DNA of 64,000 bases from positions 219,065 to 283,064 of the forward strand of contig JFHB01000018.1 in assembly GCA_000729835.1 (NCBI GenBank). The letters are read 5' to 3'. The DNA is from Atkinsonella hypoxylon (lineage: Eukaryota > Ascomycota > Sordariomycetes > Hypocreales > Clavicipitaceae). The translations under genes and the position numbers were made by a program. The notes beneath the pieces were generated by a model. The model worked only from the letters and a program-made list of their open reading frames with translations. It ran no database searches and had not been told where the DNA came from. Shown in pieces: positions 33,278-45,042 of this stretch; the stretch's first letter is position 1; each line of letters opens with the position of its first letter.

Positions 33278-34095
33278 CCGACCTGTGCGATACTGGCTAT
33301 CGGCAACATGAGTAGCGCTTGCGTATGCCAAAGGAGGAAGAGTTCACTATGCAGTCTCAGAACCAAGGAGTGGTGGATTGCGCAGAGGGACATTGTTTTG
33401 TTATATGCTGCATGCAATTATCTGGGAGCTTTGTTTGAGCGAGAGTCATCCGGCTTATACCCATGCGGTTCAATAGCTTCTGGGCGTTGGTTAACTTGGC
33501 GAGGATTAAGCTGAACATTGCAGCTCGGTCGTTGAAGCAGCTTTGGTCGGATCTTTTCTGGCGCCAAGGTGACCATTATCTTTCCCCAGCCATATTACGG
33601 TTGAGACATCAATGATGCCCATTCTGCTCCAAACACCCAGCAACCTACTGGGCCTTCAGCCAGATATCTTGCATGAATAGCACGTACTATACGGAATATG
33701 ATATGCCCCCATCATCGAACCGCTCGGCGCCATCCCGCCTTCACACAATTCCCATCTCCAGTGCTCGCATCCCGTATCCGTCTGCACAACCTCCGCCTCT
33801 ACCTTCACAAGCATTGCCAATATTAGTTAGCCCTTGATCCATTCATTCGCCAAGCGAAAAAAAAAAAAAAAAAAAATAAAAATATATTTGCCCCGCTCAT
33901 AACATACACTCATCACCATCACCGTTGGGTCCCTCGTTCGTTCCTCCCACCTTGTCCTCGCACCTAGTTAGTTACCCCGCCGCTTCGACTTCCTCCGCGC
34001 CGCTTACAGGACCGTCAATCCCATTCATTAGCCCAAGCCAGTTTTCCATCCCCCCATTCCATCACCAGTCCGAAAGTTCTTCCAAACCAGCAACC
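33278..34095. other. Intergenic/promoter region before the quinone oxidoreductase
   Basis: No gene is present. It contains a poly(A) tract at about 33858-33877 and CT-rich leader sequence up to the ATG. Confidence 0.45.
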
Positions 34096-35134
34096 ATGCC
34101 TCCCGTCCCACAGACCATGAAGGCCGTCCAGATCGCCCAGACAGGCGGGCCGGAAGTCCTTCAGCTCAAGGACGTGCCTGTCCCCACGCTGTCGGCGGAC
34201 CAGGTCCTCATCCGGAACGACTACGCGGGGGTGAACTTTATAGATACGTATTTCCGAACGGGGCTGTACCCAGCTCAGTTACCCATCATTCTTGGTCGCG
34301 AGGCCGCTGGAACAATCGTTGCCTCGCAGAGCAGCAGTTTCACCATCGGCACTCGCGTGGTGTACATGGATGTGGGCACCTATGCGCAGTTCACTGCGGT
34401 GGATGCCGCCAAGGTAGTGGCCATCCCCGAGAAACTGACTACCGAACAAGCTGCGGCGGTGTACCTGCAGGGTCTTACGGCGTGGACATTTATTCGAGAG
34501 GCGGCAAATGTGCAGGCTGGTCAATGGACCCTGGTGCATGCTGCCGCGGGGGGTGTCGGTCTGCTTCTAGTTCAAATGCTCAGGAGCGTCGGGGCCAAGG
34601 TCATAGGCACGGCGAGCACCCAGGAGAAGTGCGAGCTTGCCAAGAAGAACGGCGCCGAGTGGACCATTAACTCGGCAGACGACGTCGTGGCCAAGGTGAA
34701 GGATATTACAGGCGGTCATGGAGTAGATGCTATTTTTGATGGTGTCGGAAAGGCCACGTTTGATGCGGATCTGGAAATGATTGCTATGAAGGGTCATCTT
34801 GTGTCTTTTGGAAACGCGGTATGCTGGCATCAATTTGGTTTGCAAGTCATGTGTGATTTTGCTAATGATGATGAACTAGTCTGGTGCTGTGCCACCCTTG
34901 AGTATCCTGCGCCTGGGAGCCAAGAACGTCAAGCTCATACGTCCTGTGGTCAATGGCTATGTGGCAGAGCGAAAAGATCTTGAAAAGTACGCCAGTGAGT
35001 TGTTTGAACTCGTGACATCCGGAAAGGTCAAGATTGCGGTTCATGACGTCTACCCCCTTTCGGAAGCTGCACGCGCTCATATCGAAATTGAGAGTCGCAA
35101 GACGACGGGAAAACTGCTTATTAGCTGTGAGTGA
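34096..35134 (+). CDS. NADPH:quinone oxidoreductase (zeta-crystallin/Zta1-like, MDR superfamily)
   Basis: Reduces quinones with NADPH, one electron at a time in the known zeta-crystallin family; probably cytosolic. Exons 34096-34818 and 34880-35134 join to give 325 aa. The N-terminal GroES-like domain has AVQIAQTGGPEVLQLKDVPV, NDYAGVNFIDTYFRTGLYP and LPIILGREAAGTI. The Rossmann nucleotide site is HAAAGGVGLLLVQML (about residues 150-165). The C-terminus keeps NGYVAERKDLEKYA and the LSEAARAHIEIESRKTTGKL motif. The catalytic zinc ligands of alcohol dehydrogenases are absent, as expected for quinone reductases. Splicing restores SFGNASGAVPPL. The in-frame stretch upstream of the ATG at 34096 has no ATG, so no targeting peptide is proposed. 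Confidence 0.9.
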
Positions 35135-35337
35135 CGAGACGGGCAGAAAATGAAGTTGAACAGTTGAACCACACAATATGGATGGTTATTGTACATGTGT
35201 CGTTTCCCAGCTAAAATACAGTCTAAATCACTCATTTATCGTGAATATTCTTCCGTCCATGTATTCAGAATTACCATTTTTTCCCCGTCTTCTTCTCGTC
35301 TCTAGACGAGAATACGTCTTGGAGCTTCCATTTATTT

Positions 35338-36766
35338 TTAAGAAGATGGAGTCTTGATGGCAGCCAGCAATTCAGCTGGAGGTTCCTGTCGGTAACCCCG
35401 GGGGTTGTTCTTAACCCAGCGCCATAGATCCTCGCAAGCCTGCTCCAAAGTGAGTTCCGTCTTCCAGTTGAGTTCCTTGTTGGCCAATGTTGGATTGGCC
35501 GTAAGATCCAGAACATCTCCTTGTCGGCGAGCGACAACCTCATACTTTAGGTCACGACCAACCACGGCACTGAAAGCCTTAATCATCTCGAAGACGGTGC
35601 TACCTCGGCCAGAACCCAAGTTCCAAGCTTTGACACCAGGCTTCTTCTCACGCAAGTAGTTAAGAGCGGCAAGATGGCCGCGGGCCAAGTCGAGAACGTG
35701 GATATAGTCGCGGATGGCAGTCCCGTCAGAAGACTTGTAGTCTGTTGTGTGTTCATCCGTCAGCAGCAACACGAGGAAGAGTAGAAAGACTCTATCACAT
35801 ACCGTCACCAAAGACAAGAAGCTTGTCCCGCTCTCCAGTAGCGACCTTGCCCAAGAGAGGCAACAGGTTGTAGGGAACGCCCTGAGGATCTTCACCCATG
35901 ATGCCGCTAGGATGGGCACCACAAGGGTTAAAGTATCGGAGTAGGGCACCATTCCACTGCTCAGAAGGCTTGCCAGCCTTCTTCAAGTTGTTCCGCTGGG
36001 CATTAACCCAGTCGCTGATGACATCCTCAATCATGGCTTTGGTGCGCCCATATGTGTTGGTGGGCCCGATGGGGCAATGCTCGGGGATAGGAATCATGTT
36101 GGGGAAGCGAGTGGCGTCGCCATAGACGGTAGCAGATGAGGAGAAGACAATGTTGGTGACGTTGTTGCGCTCCATGGAGCGAAGCAGGGCAATACTGCCG
36201 CCGACATTGACGCGGTAATATTCGAGAGGAATTTCGCCAGATTCGCCGACCGCCTGTTGTGCGCATAAAGATCAGCATTGTGATATCAATGTACGAATCT
36301 GGCACGAGGGTCTGAGTTTGAGAAGGTCATATACCTTCAAAGCAGCAAAGTGAATGACACTGTCAATGGCAGGGTGCTTGGCGAAGACCTCATCCAGAGC
36401 CTTCTCGTCGGTAATGTCGAGCTGGTAGAATTCGGCACGGCGACCACAGATCTTCTCAATGCGATCTATCACGGTCTTGGAGGAGTTGTATAGACTATCG
36501 ACGATGACAACATCATAACCATTCTCGAGAAGAGTCAAAGTGGTGAAGGAGCCAATATAGCCGGTACCACTATATCACGAAGAGACGTGGTGTTAGATTC
36601 GTTTCTCCCCATGATCGTGAAAAGATGCAGCAGACTTCAAGCTCAAAAACTACCCCGCGATAGCTCCTTCCACCGGAACCTTCTGCTCAAGTGAGGGAAG
36701 GTCGGTCACGTCTTGCAAGGACAGTTACGCCACTTACCCAGTGACAAGAACAGTTCCGACAGGCAT
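35338..36766 (-). CDS. UDP-glucose 4-epimerase (Gal10/GalE epimerase)
   Basis: Interconverts UDP-glucose and UDP-galactose in the Leloir pathway and for cell-wall sugars. Exons 36766-36738, 36569-36335, 36253-35803 and 35741-35338 join to give 372 aa. Splicing restores the NAD-binding VLVTGGTGYIGS turn, FAALKAVGESGEIPL, and FGDDYKSSDGTAIRDY. The SDR catalytic groups are present: SSSATVYG (Ser) and NTYGRTK (Tyr-x3-Lys). The substrate region has LRYFNPCGAHPSGIMGEDP and NLLPLLGKVATGERDKL. The C-terminus ends after WRWVKNNPRGYRQEPP. Unlike budding-yeast Gal10, there is no fused mutarotase domain, as is normal in filamentous ascomycetes. The 29-nt first exon is too short to be seen as a separate frame. 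Confidence 0.95.
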
Positions 36767-37694
36767 ATTGGGCGAATGGATTGATGCAATCGATGCAACA
36801 ACTGTCGATTGATTGCAAATGATGGATTGATGAGCGAAAAAGATTTGGGCGGGGTACAAGTGTCGAGGAGGGGCAGCTTGGCAGCGTGACGAGGAGGTTG
36901 GGGATTCAAAGACGCAATTCAAAGTAAATTCAACAGGGCGGCGATTGGCTCCGCAGACACAGAGACGGACCTGCGAAGAAATGTACACAATAAGAAGAGC
37001 AAGGTTGGTTGTGTCGATTCGATCAAACAAAACCCATGTCCGTTGGTACGCAAGGGGCTTGCCTACTCTCGTTACTCCACACTCCCGGCGCAGCAGCCGT
37101 TCATGGGACCCACACGTGACCCAGCGCTCCCGTAAGTGCTGCGCGCCGGCAAAGCTTCGGCGCGCGTCGCGGTGAGTGATGAGTGCGTGCACTTACTCGG
37201 CGCGTTTGTCTCTCTGTCTCTCAAGTTCTCCACCAGCTGGATTCACAGGTCGCAATGAGCTGCGCATCTCACAGCATCTCACAGCATCTCACAGCAACAT
37301 GTGCTTTGTCAACGAAAACTACCACGACCTGTGTCTTAAAGAGGGTTCCATTTCCCAGACACTGGTCCAAGCATTCGTTTCGCCAAAACGTGGGTTTTTT
37401 TTTTTTTTTTTTTTGATGTCCATGCAATGCAAAGAATGTAGCTTTGCTGCGTCTGTACTTCTCATCGCAAAACATCAAGTTGTTGTTCTCCACAGCGCTC
37501 ATCTACTCATCTACTCATCTACTCATCAGCTCACTTCAGTCACCCTTCTCTCAGTCACATTCATTTCTTGGCTTTTTCAACTTCAACTTCACATTTCAAC
37601 TTCACATTTCTGCATCACATTTCTGCATCACGTACTGCGCTCAGTATCCCTTTCGTATCTTGTCCACTCACTAACTTTGCTTACCAAGTCCTTG
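36767..37694. other. Divergent promoter/leader region with stacked short tandem duplications
   Basis: Lies between the epimerase and SUN-protein genes. From 37260 to 37640 there are successive small tandem repeats: CATCTCACAG (about 37263-37302), CTACTCAT (about 37501-37528), TTCAACTTCACAT (about 37577-37605) and TTTCTGCATCACA (about 37605-37632). A T20-class run lies at about 37395-37414. No gene was recognised. Confidence 0.5.
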
Positions 37695-40600
37695 ATGCCT
37701 CCACGCGCCGCTGGCCGGCGGCAGGCCAGGTTCTCCTCGAGGGAACCCGACACACCTTCAAGCCAGAACCTCTCAGCATTTCAGAAACCAAACTTGCCGC
37801 CACTCCAGGGCACACCCAGCTCGAGAAGACAGTACTCATACGGTGCAGATGTTGAGCCCATGCCCTCACGACCCGGACAAGGGCTCCAGCGGACTCAAGT
37901 ACGAGACATCAGCAATGCCGTCAGAAGTGCCTTGACCAGGGATGAGGGTGAAGACGGAGTGGAAGGCCCACGTCAAGACGGCCCCGGTAGTGCACCGCAA
38001 CGTGAATCACATCAACCTTCGTGTACGTTGGTTCTCATCATATCCAGGACCTCCAAGATGTCGTATTTCGGATTTCGCTCGAGCTAACTTATCCTCAGAT
38101 CTTTCAGGACCATCTGGCTCAGGCACCTTGCCTCGTCCACAGTCGGCATCAAGATATCCAAATTTGGAAGATAGCGAGGCTGACGATGTGCGCAGCTTTG
38201 GCATGGAAAGTGATTTCTACGGCGATGCAACGATAGATTCGACGCCTAGAGCGCCACCATCCAAGCTGAACCAACCCTCACCACTAAGCAAGGTGCGAAC
38301 GTTGGACGCTCACTCTGTAACAAATGCAACAAATGCACTCCATCGATCTACACGTCAGGACAAGCCTGATGAAGTGGATTTGATCAAGCAACCTGTACAA
38401 AATGGCCGTATGGGCCCGGCAAATACTACCGTTGGACCATCCCCACTTCGAACTGCACCTCGGCGTCCACCTAAAATGATTTCCGCCATGCCAGACATTG
38501 GGTATGAAGACGATGAAGAGAACGAGATAGAAGACGAAGATGTAGGGGCAACCGAGGAGGATGGAGAAGAAGTGAATAGGAATGAAGATGAAGATCAAAG
38601 AGAGGCGGACGGGCCAACCAGGTCCCTTAACTCACGGCATGGGTACAATATAAATACACCTGCTCCTGGGATACATCAAGCTCCTGTACAAAATCCTCAA
38701 AAAACTCGACTAAGTGGACCGTCGCCAGCTTCACCTCCACCACTGAGATGGCGAAAACTCGACAATAACAGAAGTTCGTTTGTGCCATTGAGTCGGGCAA
38801 TATCCAGCCAGGCTTCCAACTTGCGGCAAACACGACAGCAGGCAAACAGTGCCAGTAGAGAAAGTCGAGAATCAAAAGAAGCTGATACGTCGCAAGACAG
38901 CACAGATTCCGGCCGATGGCTGAGAAGGGCAACCAGAGCGACAGCCACATCGAACTTTTCCAGCCTGCTTGCTCATGCCAAGTCCTTAGCGAGTAGCAGT
39001 CCTTTTGCCATAACTAGACGGTATCCAATAGATCATAACGAAAGGGAGGCCGCGATCCAAAGAGATATCGACGCTGCAGAGGAAGAAATAGCCCAAGAGC
39101 GACGCCAACAGGCTGCACAAGAGTCACGCCGCCGTTGGGAACAGCGCTGGCTTCGATTCAAGGCATATATGCCTCTTACCGGCGGAGCACAACCTGGTCC
39201 AGATGCCACTTCGTCAGTTCGCCAACAAGACAGACAGCGCGTCTCACTCAATCTACTACACTACCTAAACCCATTGACCTATGTAAAAGGATTTGTTGCA
39301 CTTGTCGAGAGAATACTCGACTGGATCACGAAGCTCATTCATTTTATTATACCCACAGGCCTTTGGGACCGACTATCCTCGGTATTCGGATTTCTTCCGC
39401 ACATTATAGCGGGCTTGCTTGCTTTCGTGCTTGCCTTTGCCGTCGCAACGCAGCTGGCTGTCTCCACAGATGGAGAATGGGTGCCAAATGCCTTGGAGAT
39501 GGCCAAACGAACGGTGGATGACATGAGACATAGTATTTACGACTTTGTTCCCACGGTCAACTGGCCAAAACGAGAAAGGTGGGCGCACCTTGACGACCTA
39601 TGGGACGACGATTCTACGGCCGCTGACAAAATTGAACAATTCTTGAACCGCATGGAAGACGAGTTTCTCGCTCTGAAACGGACTGGCAAGATGCACGAGG
39701 CATCTCTGAAGAAGCTGGAAAGCATTCTCCCCAATGTTGTACACATGGAGCTGAGAGACGGAATGCCCGTCATTTCGCAAGAATTCTGGCACGCGCTGCG
39801 GGATCTTCTCCGAAAAGACGGCGCTTTCTTGACGTTTGATAAGGTCGGGTCGGAATTAGAGGTGTCGTCCGAACGCCAATGGAAAGCCATTGCTTCGCGC
39901 TTAGTCGCAGATCCTGCCTTTTCATCGACGCTTGACTCTGCCTTGGAGGAGTTCGGGAACAAGATGGATGGCAGAGTGACTGCATTCTGGGATACCTGGG
40001 TCAGAGACAATGACGAAAAAATTGCGCAAATGCTAGGCTCGGCTGTCGATCAGATCAAATCTGCGGGTTCGCAAAAGGAATTCGAGGAACGACTTACGAA
40101 AATCGTCAAGGAGCAGCTTGCGCAAGCAGAGCACCAGGGCGGCCAAGTCGTAACGCGAGACGAGTTCCTACGACACCTTCGCAACGAGTTCGCTTCACAC
40201 CGGTCCGAGATTCGCGCGGAGCTCAAGGATCTTCAGCCTCGAATGGAAGAGCTGATCAAGCACTCGGTCGAGCTGGCCACGAAGGACATAGCTCACGGCA
40301 TGAGCCGAGCGGACATCACGACGCTCGTCAACAGGCTACTTCGCAAAGCCCTGGCCGATGCCAACCTCGAGGCCATGGCCCGCGGCACGATCCACAGACA
40401 CTGGGACAGCGATCTCCGCTACCAAATCAACTACTTCTCCGTCGGATCCGGGGCCGTCATCGATGCCAAGCACTCCTCCAGCACGTGGGATCCCGCGCGT
40501 CTGGGCATCATCACGCAAGACCAGTACCAGAGCGGCCGCCGCGGATCAAGGGGCTTCCCGCCCATCGCGGCCCTCGACGCATGGCACGAGCAAGGCGACT

Positions 40601-41088
40601 GCTGGTGCGCCGCCCGATCGGTCAACCACCGCGGGAATCCCCACGGCGCAAGTCTCGCCGTGCAGATCGCCCACCGCGTCGTCCCGCAGCACCTCGTCGT
40701 AGAGCACATCCCCCCCGGCGCAACCAGCCAGCCGGGCGCGCGGCCGCGCGACATCGAAGTCTACGCCGAGATCCTCAACGCCGACGTGCGCGAGCGCATC
40801 CTCGACTTTGGCGCCGCGCACTTCCCGGATGACGAGAGCGACTGGAACTTTACGCCGCCGGATTACCCGGCAAGGTTTGTCAAGATCTCGCAGTTTGTGT
40901 ATGAGTCGGCTGATCTGCATGACGGGGTGTATGTGCACCGGCTGAGCGGCGAGTTGGTCTCGCTGGGCGCGGCGACGGACCATGTTATCGTGCGGGCTGT
41001 GAGCAACTATGGTGCTGAGAATCACACTTGCTTTTATAGAGTGAGGCTTTATGGGTTCAATCCCGAGGTGGATGCGTGGCCCTTGTAG
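37695..41088 (+). CDS. SUN-domain nuclear envelope/spindle pole protein (Sad1-like)
   Basis: Inner nuclear membrane protein expected to pair with KASH proteins in the LINC complex and to anchor the spindle pole body (Sad1 role). Exons 37695-38022 and 38099-41088 give 1105 aa. The N-terminal nucleoplasmic part (1 to about 540) is disordered and rich in Arg, Ser and Pro, with an acidic run (DEENEIEDEDVGATEEDGEE) and a Glu/Arg helical stretch before the membrane. One TM lies at about 541-563 (PHIIAGLLAFVLAFAVATQL). Coiled-coil segments follow (about 600-870). The SUN domain (about 885-1105) carries AVIDAKHSSSTW, CWCAARS, AHRVVPQHLVVEHIP and CFYRVRLYGFNP. The intron uses GTACGTTG, which keeps frame as QPSYLSGPSG. 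It ends 160 bp from the DBP4 stop, tail to tail. Confidence 0.9.
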
Positions 41089-41248
41089 CATTGCTGGCGT
41101 CTGGGTCTGCGCGAGGAGTTTGACATGTAGCGCGGTGGCCGCATGGCGTTGAATACCTGGTTGGCTTATCCATACTACCTTGACGTTGATTCTACACACT
41201 AGGTCTGAATTGAGTGTCTATTGCACTGACCTTCTACCAACGTGCGCT

Positions 41249-41906
41249 CTACCCATCCAGTAACCCCGTAGCCAGGGCCTCCAGGTCCGCCAAGTTATCA
41301 GGCTCCTCCGTAACCCGGACGACCGTAGACTTGTCCATCTTCGCATCATCCTCAAACCACTTCTTCTTCTTCTTCTTCTTCCTAGGGGGCTCATCCCCTT
41401 CCCCGGCCAAAGGCAACGACCTCAGCAGCGCAAGAGGATCCTCACCATTCTCATCACGGTCCACCATCATCCGCTGGTCTCCGTCCTCCCCTCGTTGCCT
41501 AGCCCTCCTCTTCTCCCGCTTCTCCCTCTTCTTCAGCCTAGCAAGCTGCTTATCGTCCACATCCGCCTCGCGCACCCTCGCCGCCTCACCTTCCACGAAC
41601 CTAACACGCTGTTCATCCGCCGGACCTTCCTTCTTGAAATCTGCCTCGTCCTGCAGCTCATAGATCTCATGGGCCTTGCCGTCATCGTCAAAGACAATCT
41701 TCGTCGGGTTCCCCTTGAACTTGAGCATCTTCTTCTTGGACAAGAGGGCTTTTTCGCGCCGCTTTGAGTCCACGACGTAGGGTTCTACGCCGCCGAGGCC
41801 CTCTATCACCTTTGCGTTGTCAATGTGGCCTTTCTTGATTTCGGCGTCGAGATCCTCGTCATTAAGGCGGCGCTTGACGGCGAGGAAGTCTTCTTCCGAG
41901 TCTGAA

Positions 41907-41946
<40 letters not shown>

Positions 41947-43724
41947 CTGCGACAAGTTTGGAGTAGTGCTCGGACAGGACGTCTTGGTTCGTTCGCTCAA
42001 ACATCTTGTCGTACTTGGTGCGGACTTCCTGCTTCTTTTTCTTCTTCTTGTTGTTGTTGATCCTGTTGTGTTCGCCGTCGAGGTCCGTGTCGGATTCGGA
42101 GCCGCTGGACATGCCGCCGCGGGGGGCGTTCTTGATCTTCTTCACGTCGTCGCCCTTGTGGAACTTGATTTGTGGTGTGCCAGGGAGACCCAGGCCTGCG
42201 GCGAAGGCATCGAGGTCGAGTTTGTTGAACTTGAAAATTTCCTTGTCTTTCTGAAGGTGGATGGAGCGGGTATAGCTGATGAAGGCTTTCTGGCCGAGGT
42301 ATTTGAGGTCGGGATTCTGGAAACACATATTTTGCAAGTCATTCTTCACGCTCTTCTTCTTCTTTTCCCTGACATTCACTTTTTGGATCGGGATTTTCTT
42401 CTGCTCCAGCCGCTTCAACATGCCTGCTTCTTCGCTGGGGTCTAGGAACAACACGGCGCGCCCATTGCTCTCATATCGTGCCGTACGCCCGACCCGGTGG
42501 ATATAAGTGTCCACGTCTTCGGGGCAATCGACCTGGATAACCCAGTCAACGGCGGGGAAGTCGATGCCCCGGGCGACGACATCGGTTGCGAAGAGGCAGG
42601 AGTGTTTGGCGGCCGTGAAGCGTGACGTGATTTCAAGTCGAGCAACCTGCTTTTGTCGACCATGTAAATGGAGGAGCGGAATACCGGGTTGGAGATGTCG
42701 GAAGCTTTCATACACAAAACGAACTTGTTTCCCAGAGCTCAAGAAGACTATAATCTTGCTCTTGAGATTCGATTTGATGAAGCCGTAGAGGGTGCTCAAC
42801 TTTTCGGAGAGCGGTGTGACAATATAGTGTTGCTGAAGGTTTGTCGGCGTAGCCGCAGCCGCGGCCTCATGGACCGAGATGTATTCGGGCTCGTGGAGAC
42901 TCAATCTAGCCAAGTCGGACACCTTCTTACTTTGCGTCGCGCTGAACATGAGCGTTTGTCTTGATTTCGGGAGGTGTTCAACCAGCGCATCGACAGCTGA
43001 CTGGAAGCCCATGTCCATGATGCGGTCAGCTTCGTCGAGCACCAGGATCTGCAGGTTATTGGCGTCGAAGCCGGCCGTCTGATCGAGGTGCTGCAGCATG
43101 CGACCCGGCGTACAGACCAAGATGTTCATCCGGGATAATCGCTCTGCCTCCTCTTTCAAGCTTTTGCCGCCAATCACCAGACCAGCCGAAAAGACATGAA
43201 ATCGACCGATCTTGCGAAGAACCTCGAAGATTTGCACTGCCAGTTCGCGAGTGGGCGATATAATCAGCGCCCCAAGTCCGTCGTACTCTGTCCACTGCGC
43301 CCGGTACAATTTCTCCAATACGGGGATGAGGAAAGCTAGCGTCTTGCCGCTCCCCGTCTTGGCAGCTCCTAGGATGTCGTTGTTCTTCAGGGCCAGCGGA
43401 ATGGCCTGCTGTTGGACCTCGGTCAGTGTCTGGAAGTGCGACGCTTTGAGTCCAGACGCTGTGGGTTGAGACAATGGGAGGTCGGTGAATTGCTTGATTC
43501 CAGCCGAATTCGGTACCTACAAAAGAAGCGAAAGCTTGGTCAGCATGTGCTTTTTCACAACACAAATGGTAGCGTGTCGTCGGAGAATTGTTTCATACGA
43601 GGTCGATCACCGCCTGCTCCAGCTTTTCAAGATCATCCTGGGCGCGTTTCCGCTTTTGTTGTCGGGCGTCGGTTTTGGTCTTATTTTGCGGGCCGGCTTG
43701 CCGCCATGGTTTCCGAACTACCAT
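41249..43724 (-). CDS. DBP4: DEAD-box ATP-dependent RNA helicase Dbp4 (Hca4)
   Basis: Nucleolar helicase for early 18S pre-rRNA processing (needed for U14 snoRNA release in yeast). Exons 43724-43599 and 43516-41249 give 797 aa. The short first exon encodes a basic N-terminus (MVVRKPWRQAGPQNKTKT). Helicase motifs appear in order: Q-motif with TEVQQQAIP, I AAKTGSGKT, Ia PTRELAVQ, Ib TPGRMLQHL, II LDEADRIMDMGF, III SAT, IV KIIVFLSS, V TDVVARGIDF, VI HRVGRTAR. The C-terminal DUF4217 segment reads YTRSIHLQKDKEIFKFNKLDLDAFAAGLGLP in part. A charged Lys/Glu tail follows, with a short Asn-Gly dipeptide run encoded by a hexamer repeat (41908-41945). Length and order match fungal Dbp4. Confidence 0.93.
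41908..41945. repeat. In-frame hexanucleotide tandem repeat in DBP4
   Basis: About six perfect units of GTTGCC/GGCAAC encode alternating Asn-Gly just before an acidic DSDSEED stretch. Because the unit is 6 bp, copy-number changes keep the reading frame. Confidence 0.9.
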
Positions 43725-44499
43725 GGTGTTCGACGACAGAAAGCGTCGCTGATGGTGAAGAAGTGGCTGATGGAGTTGACGTCTACCTGCCCGCGACGGC
43801 GTCAAGTCGCAGGGAATGTGGGAAAAATAAAATAAAAAGTCTTATCGATAAAGACTTCGAATATCGAAGGGGTCTGTGGTGGGCCCGGGTGTTTCGATGC
43901 CTAGCCGCCCTGGCAAATCGGGCTGTATCTTTAATCTCTGGCCCAATCAAAAGAAGCGCTATGGAAGGTACTTCTTCTGACGTACTAATACACACTAAGA
44001 TAAGGTACTCACAATATGCAAGGGCTGGAGACATACTTTCGCACATCTCGCAGCCACATGAGCTTCCAAGAGCCGCTTGAAGTTTCATGACAGATCCAGG
44101 CCACGTGGACATTGGTTCGAAGCGGAGCCATTTGATCCACCTCAAAGAGATGTAACTCTGTATGGACTACGGAGTAGGTAGGTAGGTATTCCGCTTGAAG
44201 GTTGTGTGTAGTAGAAATGGAAGCCACGCTCGTCTCACTGCAAGCAAGACTTTGACTAACAGGTTTGATTCTCAAAGGCTATAAAGTGGATTTTGCTCCT
44301 TTTTATACGAACATGTACAATAAATGCAGGCGTCGCCAGCGGAATTTTTCCTGCTTGTGAATTCACTATTTATATCATCTTGTTGATCGTCACCTCATCC
44401 GCTATCAACCAGCAGACTCGTGTTCCGATTATTGCGAGAGCAATATATATAACACCATCAATTTCTATTCTCAACGGTTCAAAACAGCTCGTCAGAAAA
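43725..44499. other. Divergent intergenic region
   Basis: Promoter region between DBP4 and a small orphan gene. A (GTAG)n-like tract (GTAGGTAGGTAGG) lies at about 44176. No gene was recognised. Confidence 0.4.
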
Positions 44500-45042
44500 A
44501 TGCAAGTACCTTGTCCGACCCTCTGTGCGCTCGCACGCACCACATTGGACAGACATCCATCGCTAGGAGAGCCTGAGCCCGGCTACGTTCGCGTCCCCCT
44601 TTACACCTTTACAAGCGCCTATACTTCGACAGATGAGCACGTCGACGTACCCGAGTACTATGAGTCCGCGCAATTTCTCCACAACGTGGGATTCACATCG
44701 GAAGCAGTTGGTGTCATCATGTCATGCTACAAGTACCGCGCCGACCCTTCCCGCACGTTCCGCGACTTCATTTACGAATTCCTTGACGAGCGGTCTCATG
44801 AAATTCTAGTCGGCAAGTGCAACTGCGGCGAACCCAGAATGTGTGCACCAAGCTGGTATTACTCCATGAAGAGGCTCGGCATGACCCGTGAGATGGCAGC
44901 GCGTAGCCGCAATCAGGATCTGGGCGACAAGAACGCCCATAATTACCCGGCTGAATTTATAAAGCTTCACCTGGAGGATTACCGTCGGTTTCTGTGCAGC
45001 ATTTCCTTCATTATCCCCATGAAAAGCTGGGTGGATGCCTGA
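44500..45042 (+). CDS. Hypothetical protein, 180 aa
   Basis: No family is recognised. The frame is open for 750 nt, but the first ATG is at 44500 and gives 180 aa. The protein looks soluble and cytosolic, with no signal peptide or TM. It is rich in aromatic and charged residues (YYESAQFLHNVGF, FRDFIYEFLDERSHE) and has a Cys cluster, CNCGEPRMC (about residues 108-116), that could be a metal site. Ordinary codon use and residue composition support a real gene. It is divergent from DBP4 and upstream of the MDP1-type phosphatase. It could be lineage-specific; no function is proposed. Confidence 0.6.
   Translation: MQVPCPTLCALARTTLDRHPSLGEPEPGYVRVPLYTFTSAYTSTDEHVDVPEYYESAQFLHNVGFTSEAVGVIMSCYKYRADPSRTFRDFIYEFLDERSHEILVGKCNCGEPRMCAPSWYYSMKRLGMTREMAARSRNQDLGDKNAHNYPAEFIKLHLEDYRRFLCSISFIIPMKSWVDA

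Noticed and set aside
33858..33877. Poly(A) run as evidence of a retroposed gene.
   Set aside because: The neighbouring hydrolase is intronless but the run is 580 bp past its stop with no target-site duplication; it is more simply a promoter tract of the quinone oxidoreductase gene.
36600..36720. A possible mini-exon between the first two exons of the epimerase gene (GGAGCTATCGCGG flanked by AG and GT).
   Set aside because: Joining the 29-nt first exon directly to 36569 gives the family-perfect VLVTGGTGYIGS turn; including the mini-exon breaks this Rossmann motif.
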